Shown here: positions 21,802-32,040 of the stretch, piece by piece
How positions within the stretch are numbered: the first letter of the stretch is position 1
How the letters are laid out: each line of letters opens with the position of its first letter
NCBI GenBank assembly: GCA_029204225.1
Contig: CM055107.1
Span: 10,019,472-10,083,471, forward strand
Length of the DNA stretch: 64,000 bases
Direction: 5' to 3'
Origin: Diphasiastrum complanatum
Lineage: Eukaryota > Streptophyta > Lycopodiopsida > Lycopodiales > Lycopodiaceae
The notes under the pieces: generated by a model
Databases searched by the model: none
The model's input: only the letters and a program-made list of their open reading frames with translations
Told to the model about the DNA's origin: nothing
Program-made: the position numbers and the translations under genes

Positions 21802-21930
21802 GACATTCTGTCAAGTGAAAATGCAACTCTGCATATTTGCTCGCAAATCCTAACAGTCGAAAATTATGACATTTTGTCAAGTGAAAATGCGACTCTGCAT
21901 ATTTGCTCGCAAATCATGATAGGCAAAAAA
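21802..21930 (-). repeat. 66-bp tandem duplication in LTR U3
   Basis: GACATT(C/T)TGTCAAGTGAAAATGC(A/G)ACTCTGCATATTTGCTCGCAAATC occurs at 21,802 and again at 21,868. Duplicated U3 blocks upstream of the TATA box often act as retrotransposon enhancers; that role is inferred. Confidence 0.85.
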
Positions 21931-22096
21931 TGCGAAAAGCGACACTGTGGTAAACTCCATGTATTTCTGTAGACTGTGTAAAAACACTTAAAACACTACA
22001 GACTGTAAAAACACAAGAAAATTCGTGAAACTGGATAAGCAACGGATGAAGATTAAAACCGATTAGTCGATTGGTAAGAAGGAGAATAATCCAACA

Positions 22097-22479
22097 ACGC
22101 AAGTGGTTCACAACTGGGGGTTCACAACTGGGGGACCGGATAACTCAATTTCGAGAATCGGACAGACTAAAAAGGTAGATCCAACTACTTGGGCGGTGAA
22201 ACCTATTACACCCAAGGCTATGATGAATCGTCCACCACCAATCACACCATTGATCGCCCAAGCCAAGGGGGATCATTATGAGTCTCAAACGGATATTGCA
22301 CGTTGGGGACAGATGCTTTGGCAACAATTGATTGTATGGCTAGGCATGCATGTCAACCAGATTCGGAGATGAAACCCAACACCTCATTACCAAAAGAATA
22401 CACCTTAGACACGCCAACAACTTATGGGGTGAACATGATCGATGTGGCATAGTTAGAAGTAGAGCCCATACCAGAGCAA
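22097..22479. other. Unassigned stretch with a 14-bp tandem
   Basis: GGTTCACAACTGGG is repeated head to tail at about 22,107-22,134. A plus frame (22,103-22,372) has no recognisable content. The 3' end of the RNase H remnant may extend here on the minus strand. Confidence 0.35.
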
Positions 22480-22795
22480 ATTGAAGATGACTGGCAGCAT
22501 GCCTTTTGATGAAGAAGTTGAGCTAACAGATGAACATGTTCTGCAACACATGGATTCTGATCGATTTGGAATGAGGAGAATACCAATTCAACCTCCACAT
22601 AAATCGGATTGTTGGCAAGTTGTTGGGCTGCTTGATTGTCACAATAAATACATGGAATGTCTTCAGCCTTGATCACTTGAAGTTCCTCCAAATGTCTTCT
22701 TAGCCATAGGATCTCCTTTGTTGTTGTTCTCATAGATTTGTACTCAGATTCGGTTGATGAAAGAGAGATGGTATCTTCCTTTTTGAAAAGCCAAG
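22480..22795 (-). pseudogene. Copia RNase H remnant
   Basis: The minus strand encodes, with one stop and frame change, the copia RNase H core: DTISLSSTESEYKSM, then EILWLRRHLEELQ, then PCIYCDNQAAQQLANNP. It then decays (the expected HQRTKHIEIDCHF block is only partly visible as HIDQNPCVAEHV). No reverse transcriptase is attached. An LTR-like repeat starts at 22,976, but on the 5' side, so this may be a solo remnant. Confidence 0.85.
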
Positions 22796-22975
22796 ATATG
22801 TGAAGGATTTCAAATCATTCAAGACCCAATTCATGTCCCTAATCTTTGGTTACAAAAAAGAGCAAACCAACAATCCTGCCAATGTAGAGAAATCAGCATC
22901 TACATACAAAATGAGATGCAAATTCTAAGAGATATTGATCAAACATGAACCAAAACATAAATTACAGTACCCTGT

Positions 22976-23440
22976 TGTATTAGCCATGTGTGGAACCAAA
23001 ATTAGCAATAAATGATCATTCTACACATAGAATTGCAAGATAACATCATGAGAGTGCACCAATGAGTAGTATAACCCAAGGAGAACCATGTATAATGATG
23101 AAATGAGAGAGAGAAGAGAGAAGATCTCTTTCTCCACGAGTTACAACAATATATAGTAGGTCCAAACCCTAATTTTCCACTTGGCTTTCTCTCCAATATG
23201 AAAAACTCTACTATTTTGGGACTAGATTCAATGTACCCAAAGTTCAAGTTTGAATCTCTCTCAAACTCGACTACCAACTTTTTTACACTTTCAAAAAGTG
23301 TTTATTGAATGTATCTTAAATTAATATAACTTCAAAAAAAATTTCTCTAAGTCTAAAATGAGTTTTGGTCTCAATTGACAATTTACCAAAATATGACTAA
23401 ACTTGTTGAAATCTCTCACACTCCCTCTTCAACTAGTTTT
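22976..23440 (-). mobile_element. LTR-like repeat, copy 1
   Basis: About 450 bp is collinear with 63,439-63,900 in the same orientation (CATTCTACACATA, AGTGCACCAATGAGTAGTA, AACCATGTATAA, AAATGAGAGAGAGAAGAGAGA, GGTCCAAACCCTA, CACTTTCAAAAAGTGTTTATT). It begins TGTATTAGCCATGTGTGG. The bases before it (CAGTACCCTG) resemble a decayed primer-site complement, suggesting a minus-strand LTR. A TATA-like ATATATAG lies near 23,151. Confidence 0.7.
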
Positions 23441-24060
23441 AGTATAGTTTTAACCATACTGCTTTGATCCAACTTTAGAATGATCTCCATCCTAAGTATG
23501 AAGCTTCTAAAGTATCTTTCATAACTGACATAGAGGATAGTAAATGGATGCTTCACTATTTTTTACATCAATTTTACACATCAAGATATAACTAGAACAT
23601 GAAGAACCAAATAGAATGTGAATGAAATGATTTCTCCATGTTTTAAACTTTGAACTCTCTGGAAAATTATAGCAACCAAACAATAAATGTGACTGATGAC
23701 CATTTGTTTGCTTGTCTCCTCCAACTTTGTCCTTTCTTGATATGTCTCCACCATAAAACTCCATGAATGAGTCTCCATATCCATCTTGCCACAAGATATC
23801 ATCAACACTTAATGACTTGGCCATGAATGAGTGACATAATGAACCTTCAATAGCTTCATTTCCATCAGCAAAACCAGCCAAGAATGCTAGCACAACTCCA
23901 ACAATCAGATATTGCAAGACAATCCTTACGATTCTCTGATGTGCAGTGACCCTAATGTCTCATAACAGGGTTCTCTTATGATTCTCTTATAGGCCTTTTA
24001 TGAGTTCAGCTTACAAGTTTCTTATGAGTTATTTGTGGGCTCATTATGTGTTCCTTACGG
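23441..24060. other. Stretch with one doubtful ORF
   Basis: A minus frame of 132 codons (23,519-23,917) begins at TTG, not ATG, and has a hydrophobic start (LIVGVVLAFLAGFADG). It could be an exon of an unknown gene, but no family is recognised and no splice sites are convincing. Confidence 0.3.
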
Positions 24061-25004
24061 GGAGTGATCGTAGCTGTAGTCATTGTCGAATTAGTTGCAT
24101 AGTGCGGAATCTAGTTTTTTTTAATGTAATTAGCTTTATTTAGAGTGGTATCATGTTAGTCGAAATAGTAGACAAATTTGTCGATTCGAGCTAGAGACGA
24201 GTCAATAGTCAATAATTTGTCAATTTGAGATGGAGTCGAGTCGATTTGGATAGAGTCGAGTAGTCGACAATTTGTTGATTTGAACTAGAGTTGAGTAGTC
24301 GACAGTCCTTCGATAGTTTGACTGTCATGGTAGTTTGACTTCCGAGACTTCCTCAATAGTTTGACTATCATTTTGTCAAAAATTGTGAAATTCTGCAACT
24401 TTGTCGCGAAGGTAACGAAGCGAAACGAAGCGAAGGTCGAAGGGCGAACATACCTCGAAGACCTAAAGACATGGAATGAAAGACACGAAATGAAATGAAA
24501 CAAAGATGAAGGAAAAAAATTTGCGCTGCCAACTGGAAGCTCAACGAGCGTGGTGTATTGTACTTCATGCTCAGCTGAAAGAGTTAGCAATAACAAAGAA
24601 TAACTAACTAGTTGATTAGCGTTGACTTGTCTTGTAATTCTCTGTTTAGTTGTCTTGTAAACTCCACACAATGGAGATATATACACAATTTTTATTAATA
24701 CAAAAAGAAGATAGAGAGACAAAAATAGAGAGAATAGTTGTGCATGAAAGTCTGCCAACGAGCAAAACACCGCAATTCAGCTAAGTGTCAGGCCGCCAAT
24801 GAGCGAGACACTGACCAACTCACTCAAATCTCAAAAACAAAAAATACAATTGCTCCTTCTCCATCTCATTGTTTTTTGTCGTCTTGATTGCTCAAATCTT
24901 TTATGTTCTGTGATCTGTAGTTGCTTGCTTAGAATCCTAAAAGCTTCCGCAAAAGAAAACCAAACAAACGTGAAAAGAATTAGGTTCATGACAGTTTTGC
25001 GACA
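24061..25004 (+). mobile_element. 5' LTR of plus copia element (start approximate)
   Basis: It ends GACA directly before a perfect primer-binding site. A TATA-like GAGATATATACAC lies near 24,672. CGAAGCGAAACGAAGCGAAGG at about 24,416 echoes the GAAAC-rich hairpin at 5,946. The LTR start could not be located, so the left boundary is a guess. Confidence 0.55.
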
Positions 25005-25016
25005 TGGTATCAGAGC
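25005..25016 (+). other. Primer-binding site
   Basis: Perfect TGGTATCAGAGC after the LTR end GACA. Confidence 0.9.
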
Positions 25017-25074
25017 ACTGATGTTATCACTACTGATATCTGAATAGTGATTCTCTAGGCAACACAATGTGGCT

Positions 25075-26664
25075 ACAACGATCTAGACGAGAATAGCAAT
25101 CAGTCTTGATGGCAAAAACTACAGAGTATAGAAATTCAAAATCAAAACACTTCTAAAGGGTGAAGACATCTAGTCAGTGACCGAACTCACAGAGGTGCAG
25201 CCTCCAGAGGGAGACCCGAGGAGAGTTGAGTGGATCAGAAAAGATGAACGTGCAATGGCAATCATCGTTTCGTCTATCAACGAAGAAAAAATCTTGAAAA
25301 CAGCCATGCAACATGGGAAAGACTAAAGTAGAAGTACGAAGTGAGGATTGTCACTTCAGTGATGCATCTTCACAATCAGCTGCAACCTATATGATGGGAT
25401 GGCAACCAGTTGGATCAGCACGTTGAGAAGATTAGAACGATCTTCACTCAACTCGCTACATCAGGGTAGGAACACCAGGTCCCATCACCACAACAACTGA
25501 TGTACTTCATGAAATCCTTACTGTGTCCTATCAACAATTGAGAATTCTCATACTGAGTCTACCAAATATGACATTCAAGAGAGCAATCAATCTTGTCGTT
25601 GATGAGAGACTGATGAGAGATGAAGGAGAAGGAAGCAGTGATCAGGAGAAAACTCTTTTCACGAAGGGAAGAAAGAAGAACAAGAACAAGCCCAGATTCG
25701 ACAAGATGAACACAAAGTCTTTGAGCAGAGACAACGACCACCAACAATGTTTTTTCTGTGATCATTATCACAAACTAGGATACACAGCCAACAACAGATG
25801 CTGGTTCAATCCAACAATACCTTGCATGCACTGCAAGAAGAAGGGGCACTCTACATACAATTGCAGATTCAACCTGAAAAGAAAGAACATCGCTGACAAA
25901 GCAAATGTTGCAGAGTCATCCAAGAATGCAGACAAAGGTGATGAAGCTTTTACAATATTCGATGAAACTTCAACAAGCTACATTGAACAAGACTACGATA
26001 TAGTCATTGATTCAGGAGCGACCTCACACATCACCTACAACAAAAGAATCTTGATCGACTACAGAGAACTCAAAAATAACAAAGCAGTGATTCTAGGCGA
26101 TGGGAGCCAACACAATGTCAAGGGCATCGGGACTCTACAACTACGAACATTGTCAGGTCAAGCAGAGCTGCCAGGAGCACTCTATGTACCTTCACTAAGA
26201 AGAGACCTACTATCAGTCTCCAAGATGGCAGATCTTGGAATTCAAGTTCTATTCGATGGAAATACATGTTGGATGATTGAGAAAACAATGAACAAGTTGC
26301 TGACAGTTGGATGCAGAGAAGGAAATCTCTACCAAGCCAAGATAATCAGCAATCCTGATAGCATACTACATGCATCAAAAATGAAGATCAACTCTGGCAT
26401 AGAAGAATGTATCATCTGAACATGAGGACCCTCTACGACATGAGCAAGAAGGACATAGTCACAGGTCTGAAGATATCCAGAACCGACATTGAGTTCTGCA
26501 AAGTCTATCGGAAAGGCAAACAACATCAGAATCCATTCACACATGAGGAAAAAAGAGCTCAAGAAGTTCTTGAGAAAAATAGCTGGACCGCTAAATATCC
26601 CAAGGGCGGTTACCCATTTTGTACATATACAAAGGTTGGCATAAATAGCATTCAAGGCTTATAA
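25075..26664 (+). pseudogene. Copia gag, protease and GAG-pre-integrase (plus, truncated)
   Basis: The gag start (LDGKNYR, FKIKTLLKGEDI, AMAIIVSSINEEKI) at about 25,110-25,300 contains stops. From 25,523 to 26,419 one frame of 298 codons carries the rest of gag with two zinc knuckle-like motifs (CFFCDHYHKLGYTANNRC and CMHCKKKGHSTYNC). The protease VIDSGATSHITYNKR follows, then ALYVPSLRRDLLSVSKM. After a frameshift, 26,407-26,664 gives the GAG-pre-integrase start (MYHLNMRTLYDMSKK). Integrase and all downstream domains are absent. The doubled zinc motif distinguishes this lineage from element 1. Confidence 0.85.
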
Positions 26665-26919
26665 GATATTTGTCTCTCGACACTTGTATATATATATACT
26701 AGTTGAATCAAGCTATGTAATGTTCTTTTTCAATCAGAGCTATCTGTAGCCAGCATTATTATGCTCAGCAAGCTGAAGTTATTACTTCAAGCCATTGTAC
26801 TCGTTGTTGATATTAATCAGGGTGCAATTTTTGTCTCACTATTGTATTGTTCATTTTGCACAATTTGTATGAATCATTCTTCTTGAATATTTATGCTGCT
26901 AACTGTTGTGTTTCTGTTC
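26665..26919 (+). other. Possible 3' LTR remnant
   Basis: A short region with TATATATATATACTAG near 26,690 follows the truncated pol. It may be the 3' LTR of the preceding element, but no match to the 24-25 kb LTR was clear. Confidence 0.3.
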
Positions 26920-27642
26920 CTACATGCCTACGCTCAAAGCTTCGAGCTTCCGCTGCCAGTCATCCCCACGTTTCCTCTTCAAGGCTTCGTGTTTTTGGAT
27001 CAAGGAGACATACTTCTCTATTTTTACTGCCGCTCCTGAAGATGAAGCTGATACATTTATATCCTCTGGCCTGATTGGTTTCTTGATTGTTGTCATCATG
27101 TCAGTTAGTCTCTTATTTTCCTGAGTCAGGAGATCTAACCGGTGCTCAAACTGGTCTTGCACCTCTTGGAGAGACTGGAGTTGATTTGAAAACTAGTTCT
27201 GCTCTTCCAATCTCTTGGCCATTTCACTCTGTAACGTTTTTATAACTGTCAGCAACTCTACGTCTCTTAATTGCGGGACCTACTTTGCCAATCTGAGCTC
27301 GTTTGTCTGTTGTGCTAGCTGGTCTACCATCCAATGAAGGTGGTATGAGGTCTCAGCATGCCACTTCAAGGACTCCTTGGCTCTTTCAAGCAAGCTGTCA
27401 TAGGATGGAAAGATGGGAAACTCAGTAGGAAAACGATGGTAAGTAGGAAAGGAAAACTGAGAAAATGTGGAACGAGACAGTAACGAATTGGTTAATTGAG
27501 TATTTACAACAATATTAATGGAAGTGGTAGGAATGGTAGCAACAGGGGCGGTGGCGGGTGTGGTATCAATAATGGTGGTGGTAGTGGTGGAAGTGGAGGT
27601 TAGTGACGTGACTGGTGCAACTACCTTTGGAACTGTCTCCAC
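26920..27642 (-). pseudogene. Unrecognised coding remnant with C-terminal coiled coil
   Basis: One minus reading frame runs from 27,642 to 26,920, interrupted only by stops near 27,277 and 27,195. It starts with a Thr-rich stretch, then SFPTYHRFPTEFPIFPSYD, then a long helical region rich in Leu/Gln/Glu (DQLAQQTNELRL, FEHRLDLLTQENKRL), and ends in a Lys/Arg-rich tail (HEALKRKRGDDWQRKLEAL). This looks like a real former protein. No family is recognised. It continues the remnants at 27,981-28,990. Confidence 0.5.
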
Positions 27643-27980
27643 CTACTCTTCTACAAGATTGCCTTCATCAAAGTATTCAAGAGCATCTACATTGATGAAA
27701 CCATCTTGCTTTAGAGTAGAGGGGTCTTCAACTTTCTCTTCGGCCTTTGGGCTTTCTTGAACTTCCACTATTACTTGCACTACTTGATCAGGTTCAACTT
27801 CTCTTATTATTTTGTTGTGTCTTCGTGAGTGGGATCAGCTGCAATTGTGTCTTCTGCTCATGTAGTTGCAAGCAACTCCCTTTCTCCCTCCCCTGAAATT
27901 GTTGCCTCAGACGGGACACAAGGGAGTGATGTAATAGCTATCTGGAGCTGATGTGAGGAGGCAACAGGTGAGGTTCTTCG

Positions 27981-28990
27981 TCATCTGGTGTGTCTCGTCT
28001 GAAGGTTGCCTTCGTCCCCATTGGCATTATCGTCATTACTGGATGGAACATTTGTGTATTCGACAATCTTCTTCTTTGGGTTCCTCAGAATCAGCTGATT
28101 TGTCATAGATGGCGGTGGGCTATCGAACTTCGTGTTGGAGTCAAGAGCGGTTTTCCTGGTGGTCATCTTCATCCTCTGCTTCTTCAGTGGTGGTGTGGTA
28201 TCAACAAGTTGAGAGGCTAGTAGTGATGACCGGTCATGTCTCTTCTTGATGCGAGGTTCATGAGCTACAACAGCTTGTGGAGAAGATGTAGCTGAAGTTG
28301 TGGATGGTCTATAGCCTCGGCTAGCCTCTCTTGGAGCTAAGGCAAGCTTCAAGTCAATTGAGGACTGACTTCAAGCAAGATCAAAAAAGATGTAGCCCAA
28401 TGATGTGACTGGGGCTCTCTTTTGTAAGGCATTGGTCAACTTTAGGGAGATGAATCCTGCCCAATTATACATGTTGTGGTGGGCTTCATAGGATTCTCCA
28501 AGCATGGCAAAATTTGGAGTGGAATCCGCAACAGATGTGCCTTGCATGTAAATGCATACCTGGTGAGGTAGGCACAAGCAGCTCTTAATTCCTTACATTT
28601 GATGGCTTCGAGCAGGATGGCATCCTTGTTCTTCCACTTGTCGACTAAGGTGTCAAGGAACTTGGCATAGGATTGCTGCACCATGTTCGTGAGCTTCACC
28701 GATTTTTCTTTATGGCCACTTGGGAATCTGAAGGTGGTAAGACTGCTAACATCCAAGTAGACATAGAGCTGAAAATTGGGAATATCAACATGGAACATCA
28801 GCTCTTTGGCTGCAAAATTTTCATAAGCCTAGTACATCAGGTAGAGGCTATGATGTCCCTTCCACTTAGGAATTTTGAACTCAAGCATCTAAAAGAGCAT
28901 TTTTGCTTGTGTGTACCACTGGAGCATGACACAATGTTCACATGGAACCAATTTCAATCGCGGAGACATTTACGGTACCTCTACACTATG
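27981..28990 (-). pseudogene. Unrecognised coding remnant, N-terminal part
   Basis: Minus frames at 28,798-28,442, 28,577-28,371 and 28,352-27,981 read as successive parts of one decayed protein. The first has a globular look (LTTFRFPSGHKEKSVKLTNM, FLDTLVDKWKNKDAILLEAI). The last is basic and low in order (RIKKRHDRSSLLASQLVDTT). The second and third are in one frame split by a stop at 28,368-28,370. Reading can be carried upstream to about 28,990 through stops. It is either an extra ORF of a retroelement or a host pseudogene. Confidence 0.45.
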
Positions 28991-29805
<815 letters not shown>

Positions 29806-29829
29806 CAAGAGGATATAACCAAAACTTCT

Positions 29830-30044
29830 ACCTTTCCACTGGTTGTTGAAGAAGCTCGTGATTTAGGTGGATCAATTTGGCATCCATCCTTTTGGTGAGC
29901 TCCTTGTCGGCTTGATTATGCTTCTGACCGTTGAACCACTAGATCTTGTCGTAGACGAACTTGTTGCTCTGCATATCCTTTTAATAAGAGTAAATTCTTG
30001 ATTGGACACCTGGTATTTGGATGATTTCCAAATCAGAAGGTACA
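29830..30044 (-). pseudogene. Unrecognised coding remnant between gag-like domain and GA repeat
   Basis: With two stops the minus strand reads as a protein-like segment (IIQIPGVQSRIYSY, MQSNKFVYDKI, WFNGQKHNQADKELTKRM). It lies directly downstream of the gag-like fragment and upstream of the remnants at 28.9 kb, so all may come from one long gene. No family was recognised. Confidence 0.35.
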
Positions 30045-30770
30045 TTACTCTTTTTCAAGAAAATTGATTGTGCGAGCATAAGCTTGAGGACAACCTGAAC
30101 TTGAAGTGCAAGGTTCTTGGTCTTCCGCTGCACTTGATCTGCTTGACTTTGCTACACTTAGTCGCCTTGCATGGGGTTCCATTCTTGCTGGATCAACGCT
30201 CATTGTTGACTCTTGTTCCTCTGATTTTCCATTTGATGGTTCATCAGAGCCCTTCATTCCGTGTTGCAGTTCCATCATGGCAGCATAATTACAGAGTTAT
30301 GCAAGTGATGCATAGGATGGTAATTCTGCCATACCAGATCTGATCTGTTTGGGCAGTCCAGCATAGTATTTTGCCATGATGATCTGTTGGGAAACTAGTG
30401 GATCACAATCCTTCACTAAATGGAAGATCCGATAGGTGTAGTCTCGGATTGTTTCATCAGGGAACTTTTTTAGTTTAGATAATCTTGCAATGGTGGTCTC
30501 CATAGCTCAGCACTATAATGTTGCAAAGTAGCCAATTGGGGAATTGCTTCAAGGTCCGCTCAATGATGCTGGTGTTCCAATCTTCTTCTTTTTTTGAGAG
30601 AAGAAGAGGAAGAAAAGAAAAGAGTAAGTAAAGATAGATCAATAAGGATGAAAATAAAAATGGAAAGAGAAATAGATCTATCTAACAGAGATGGAGATAG
30701 AAGATGGAATAGAGATGGGACAGAAGAATGATGGATGGTTGGTGGCTGATGTGGAGAGAGCTCATCAGCT
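30045..30770 (-). pseudogene. Retrotransposon gag-like domain, copy 1
   Basis: The minus frame at 30,503-30,297 gives FPDETIRDYTYRIFHLVKDC and YYAGLPKQIRSGMAELPSYA, typical of a retrotransposon Gag core. An acidic/Ser-rich frame follows (30,278-30,045). The same sequence, including non-coding flanks to about 30,770 (words GAATTGCTTC, AAGAGTAA, TAGATCAATAAGGATGAA, ATGGAATAGAGATGG), recurs at 42,610-43,230 in the same orientation, so this is part of a repeated element. No zinc knuckle or pol was seen. Confidence 0.7.
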
Positions 30771-31149
30771 TGATCTGAGGTTCATTCACTTGGTTCAGTC
30801 CAAAGGTGTTGGATCGTAATGGATATTGTGACTGCAACCTAGATTTGACAAAATCTGATCAGTTTCAGTTGGCTGATAATGTGATTTTAGTCCTTTTTAT
30901 TGGTTTTCTCCTTATATCTCTTTGATCCTAGCTCTGATTGACCTAATATTTTCACAGTAGCTAGATCTGAAGTAGATCATGCAAATGATCCTATCTACGA
31001 AGGTTAGTCAGTGCGAGGATTGGTCATGCGAGGGTTCTAAACCACTTTTCTTGCAATCTATTGGGAACTAACTCTCGCCCTCTTAACAGTAGCTGGATCT
31101 AGGTATCTGGGTCAGATCTAACTTTTGTGAAGCTTGCAACCTTTGATTC
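30771..31149. other. Non-coding stretch
   Basis: No gene or defined repeat recognised. GATCTAGCTACTG-like words recur at 30,960 and 31,090 without a clear unit. Confidence 0.35.
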
Positions 31150-31802
31150 CACAATAAAAGCATTTCAACTTAGAGTTACCTTCTTTTTGCCAAAAGAGGA
31201 AGTCTCACCTTGATCTTGCCCTTTAAACCAATTGCCTTTGCCTTTGCCCTTGAACTTGCCTTTGATGAACATAGCATCTCTTCATAATGAGATGTCGATG
31301 TAGATCCGCCTCCTCTTGATTGAAGCCTATACTCCTCATTAACCAAGATCTCTTGCAAATCCATAATACTTGGAAAAGTCTTTTGAATAGCAAAATTTTG
31401 AACAATATAAGCATGATCATCCAACAAGCCATTAAGTATAACTTGAACAAGTTCCTCCTCCTTAATGCTTTCATCAATACATGCTAACTCATCATTGAAT
31501 GCTTTAACCCTCAAAACAAAAGCATGAGTACTCTCTTCCCTCTTTTGCAAACTTTGGAAGATTTGCCTCCTAAGAGTAAGCACTCTTGATGTAGACTTGG
31601 ATTCATAAAGCTTCTTCAAGGCTTCCCAAGCCTCCAAAGATGATGTGCACTTACCAATCTCCTTGAGAAGTTCATTGGTAACATTCATCTTAATAATGTG
31701 TAGAGCTCTTTTAGCTCTCTTGTCATACCTCATTTGATCTTGTTGAACTGTTGGTCTCTCCTCCAAACCTACAATGAAAAGAATCTTTGTACAATTAGAC
31801 AA
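31150..31802 (-). pseudogene. Copia gag fragment (minus)
   Basis: A 208-codon frame is a relative of element 1 gag: RALHIIKMNVTNELLKEIG, LEAWEALKKLYESKSTSRVL, FNDELACIDESIKEEELVQV. The C-terminal part loses frame before the zinc knuckle (a basic KGKGKGNWFKGQ stretch is visible in another frame). The N-terminus is truncated at 31,802, where an opposite-strand copia piece begins. No LTR was found attached. Confidence 0.85.
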
Positions 31803-31859
31803 GAAAAAATCTTTGAACTTGATGCCTTTGAGATGTCTATTAATGGAAGTCGCTATGAT

Positions 31860-32040
31860 TGTTAAGGAGGATTTATCCTTTGTGGAGATGCGTCACAAGC
31901 GATTGGGCCATTACAATTCTAAAAGGAGATTGAACTTTGCCTTCTTAAATCCTTAACAAATATTGGTACCAATGTCTGAATCTTTTCCCCTATTTAAGGC
32001 ACATAAACTTCCATTTGATAGATTGAACAAGCAAGGTAGA
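31860..32040 (+). pseudogene. Copia GAG-pre-integrase/integrase start remnant (plus)
   Basis: Translation gives EMRHKRLGHYNSKRR and, after a stop, KAHKLPFDRLNKQGR, corresponding to LWHKRLGHPNFKS and KAHKLPFDISSTRS of element 1. It abuts the opposite-strand gag fragment at 31,802, so the two copia pieces are head to head. Confidence 0.7.

Larger units (their letters stand above)
20965..22096 (-). mobile_element. 5' LTR of minus copia element, about 1.13 kb
   Basis: On the minus strand the LTR runs from TGTTGGATTATTC (22,096) to CCGACA (20,965), next to the primer site. The start and the preceding U3 words (TATTTCTG...CTGTGTA, GGATGAAGATTAAA) recur at 60,900-61,027, where a second LTR of this family starts TGTTGGATTATTC. 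A TATA box is visible at 21,471-21,480. Confidence 0.8.

Noticed and set aside
23519-23917. 132-codon minus frame with hydrophobic start
   Set aside because: Begins at TTG, no family recognised, no convincing splice sites; mentioned only as doubtful.
24285-24770. 161-codon minus frame
   Set aside because: Lies in a putative LTR on the opposite strand; composition is Leu/Phe/Ser-rich without motif.
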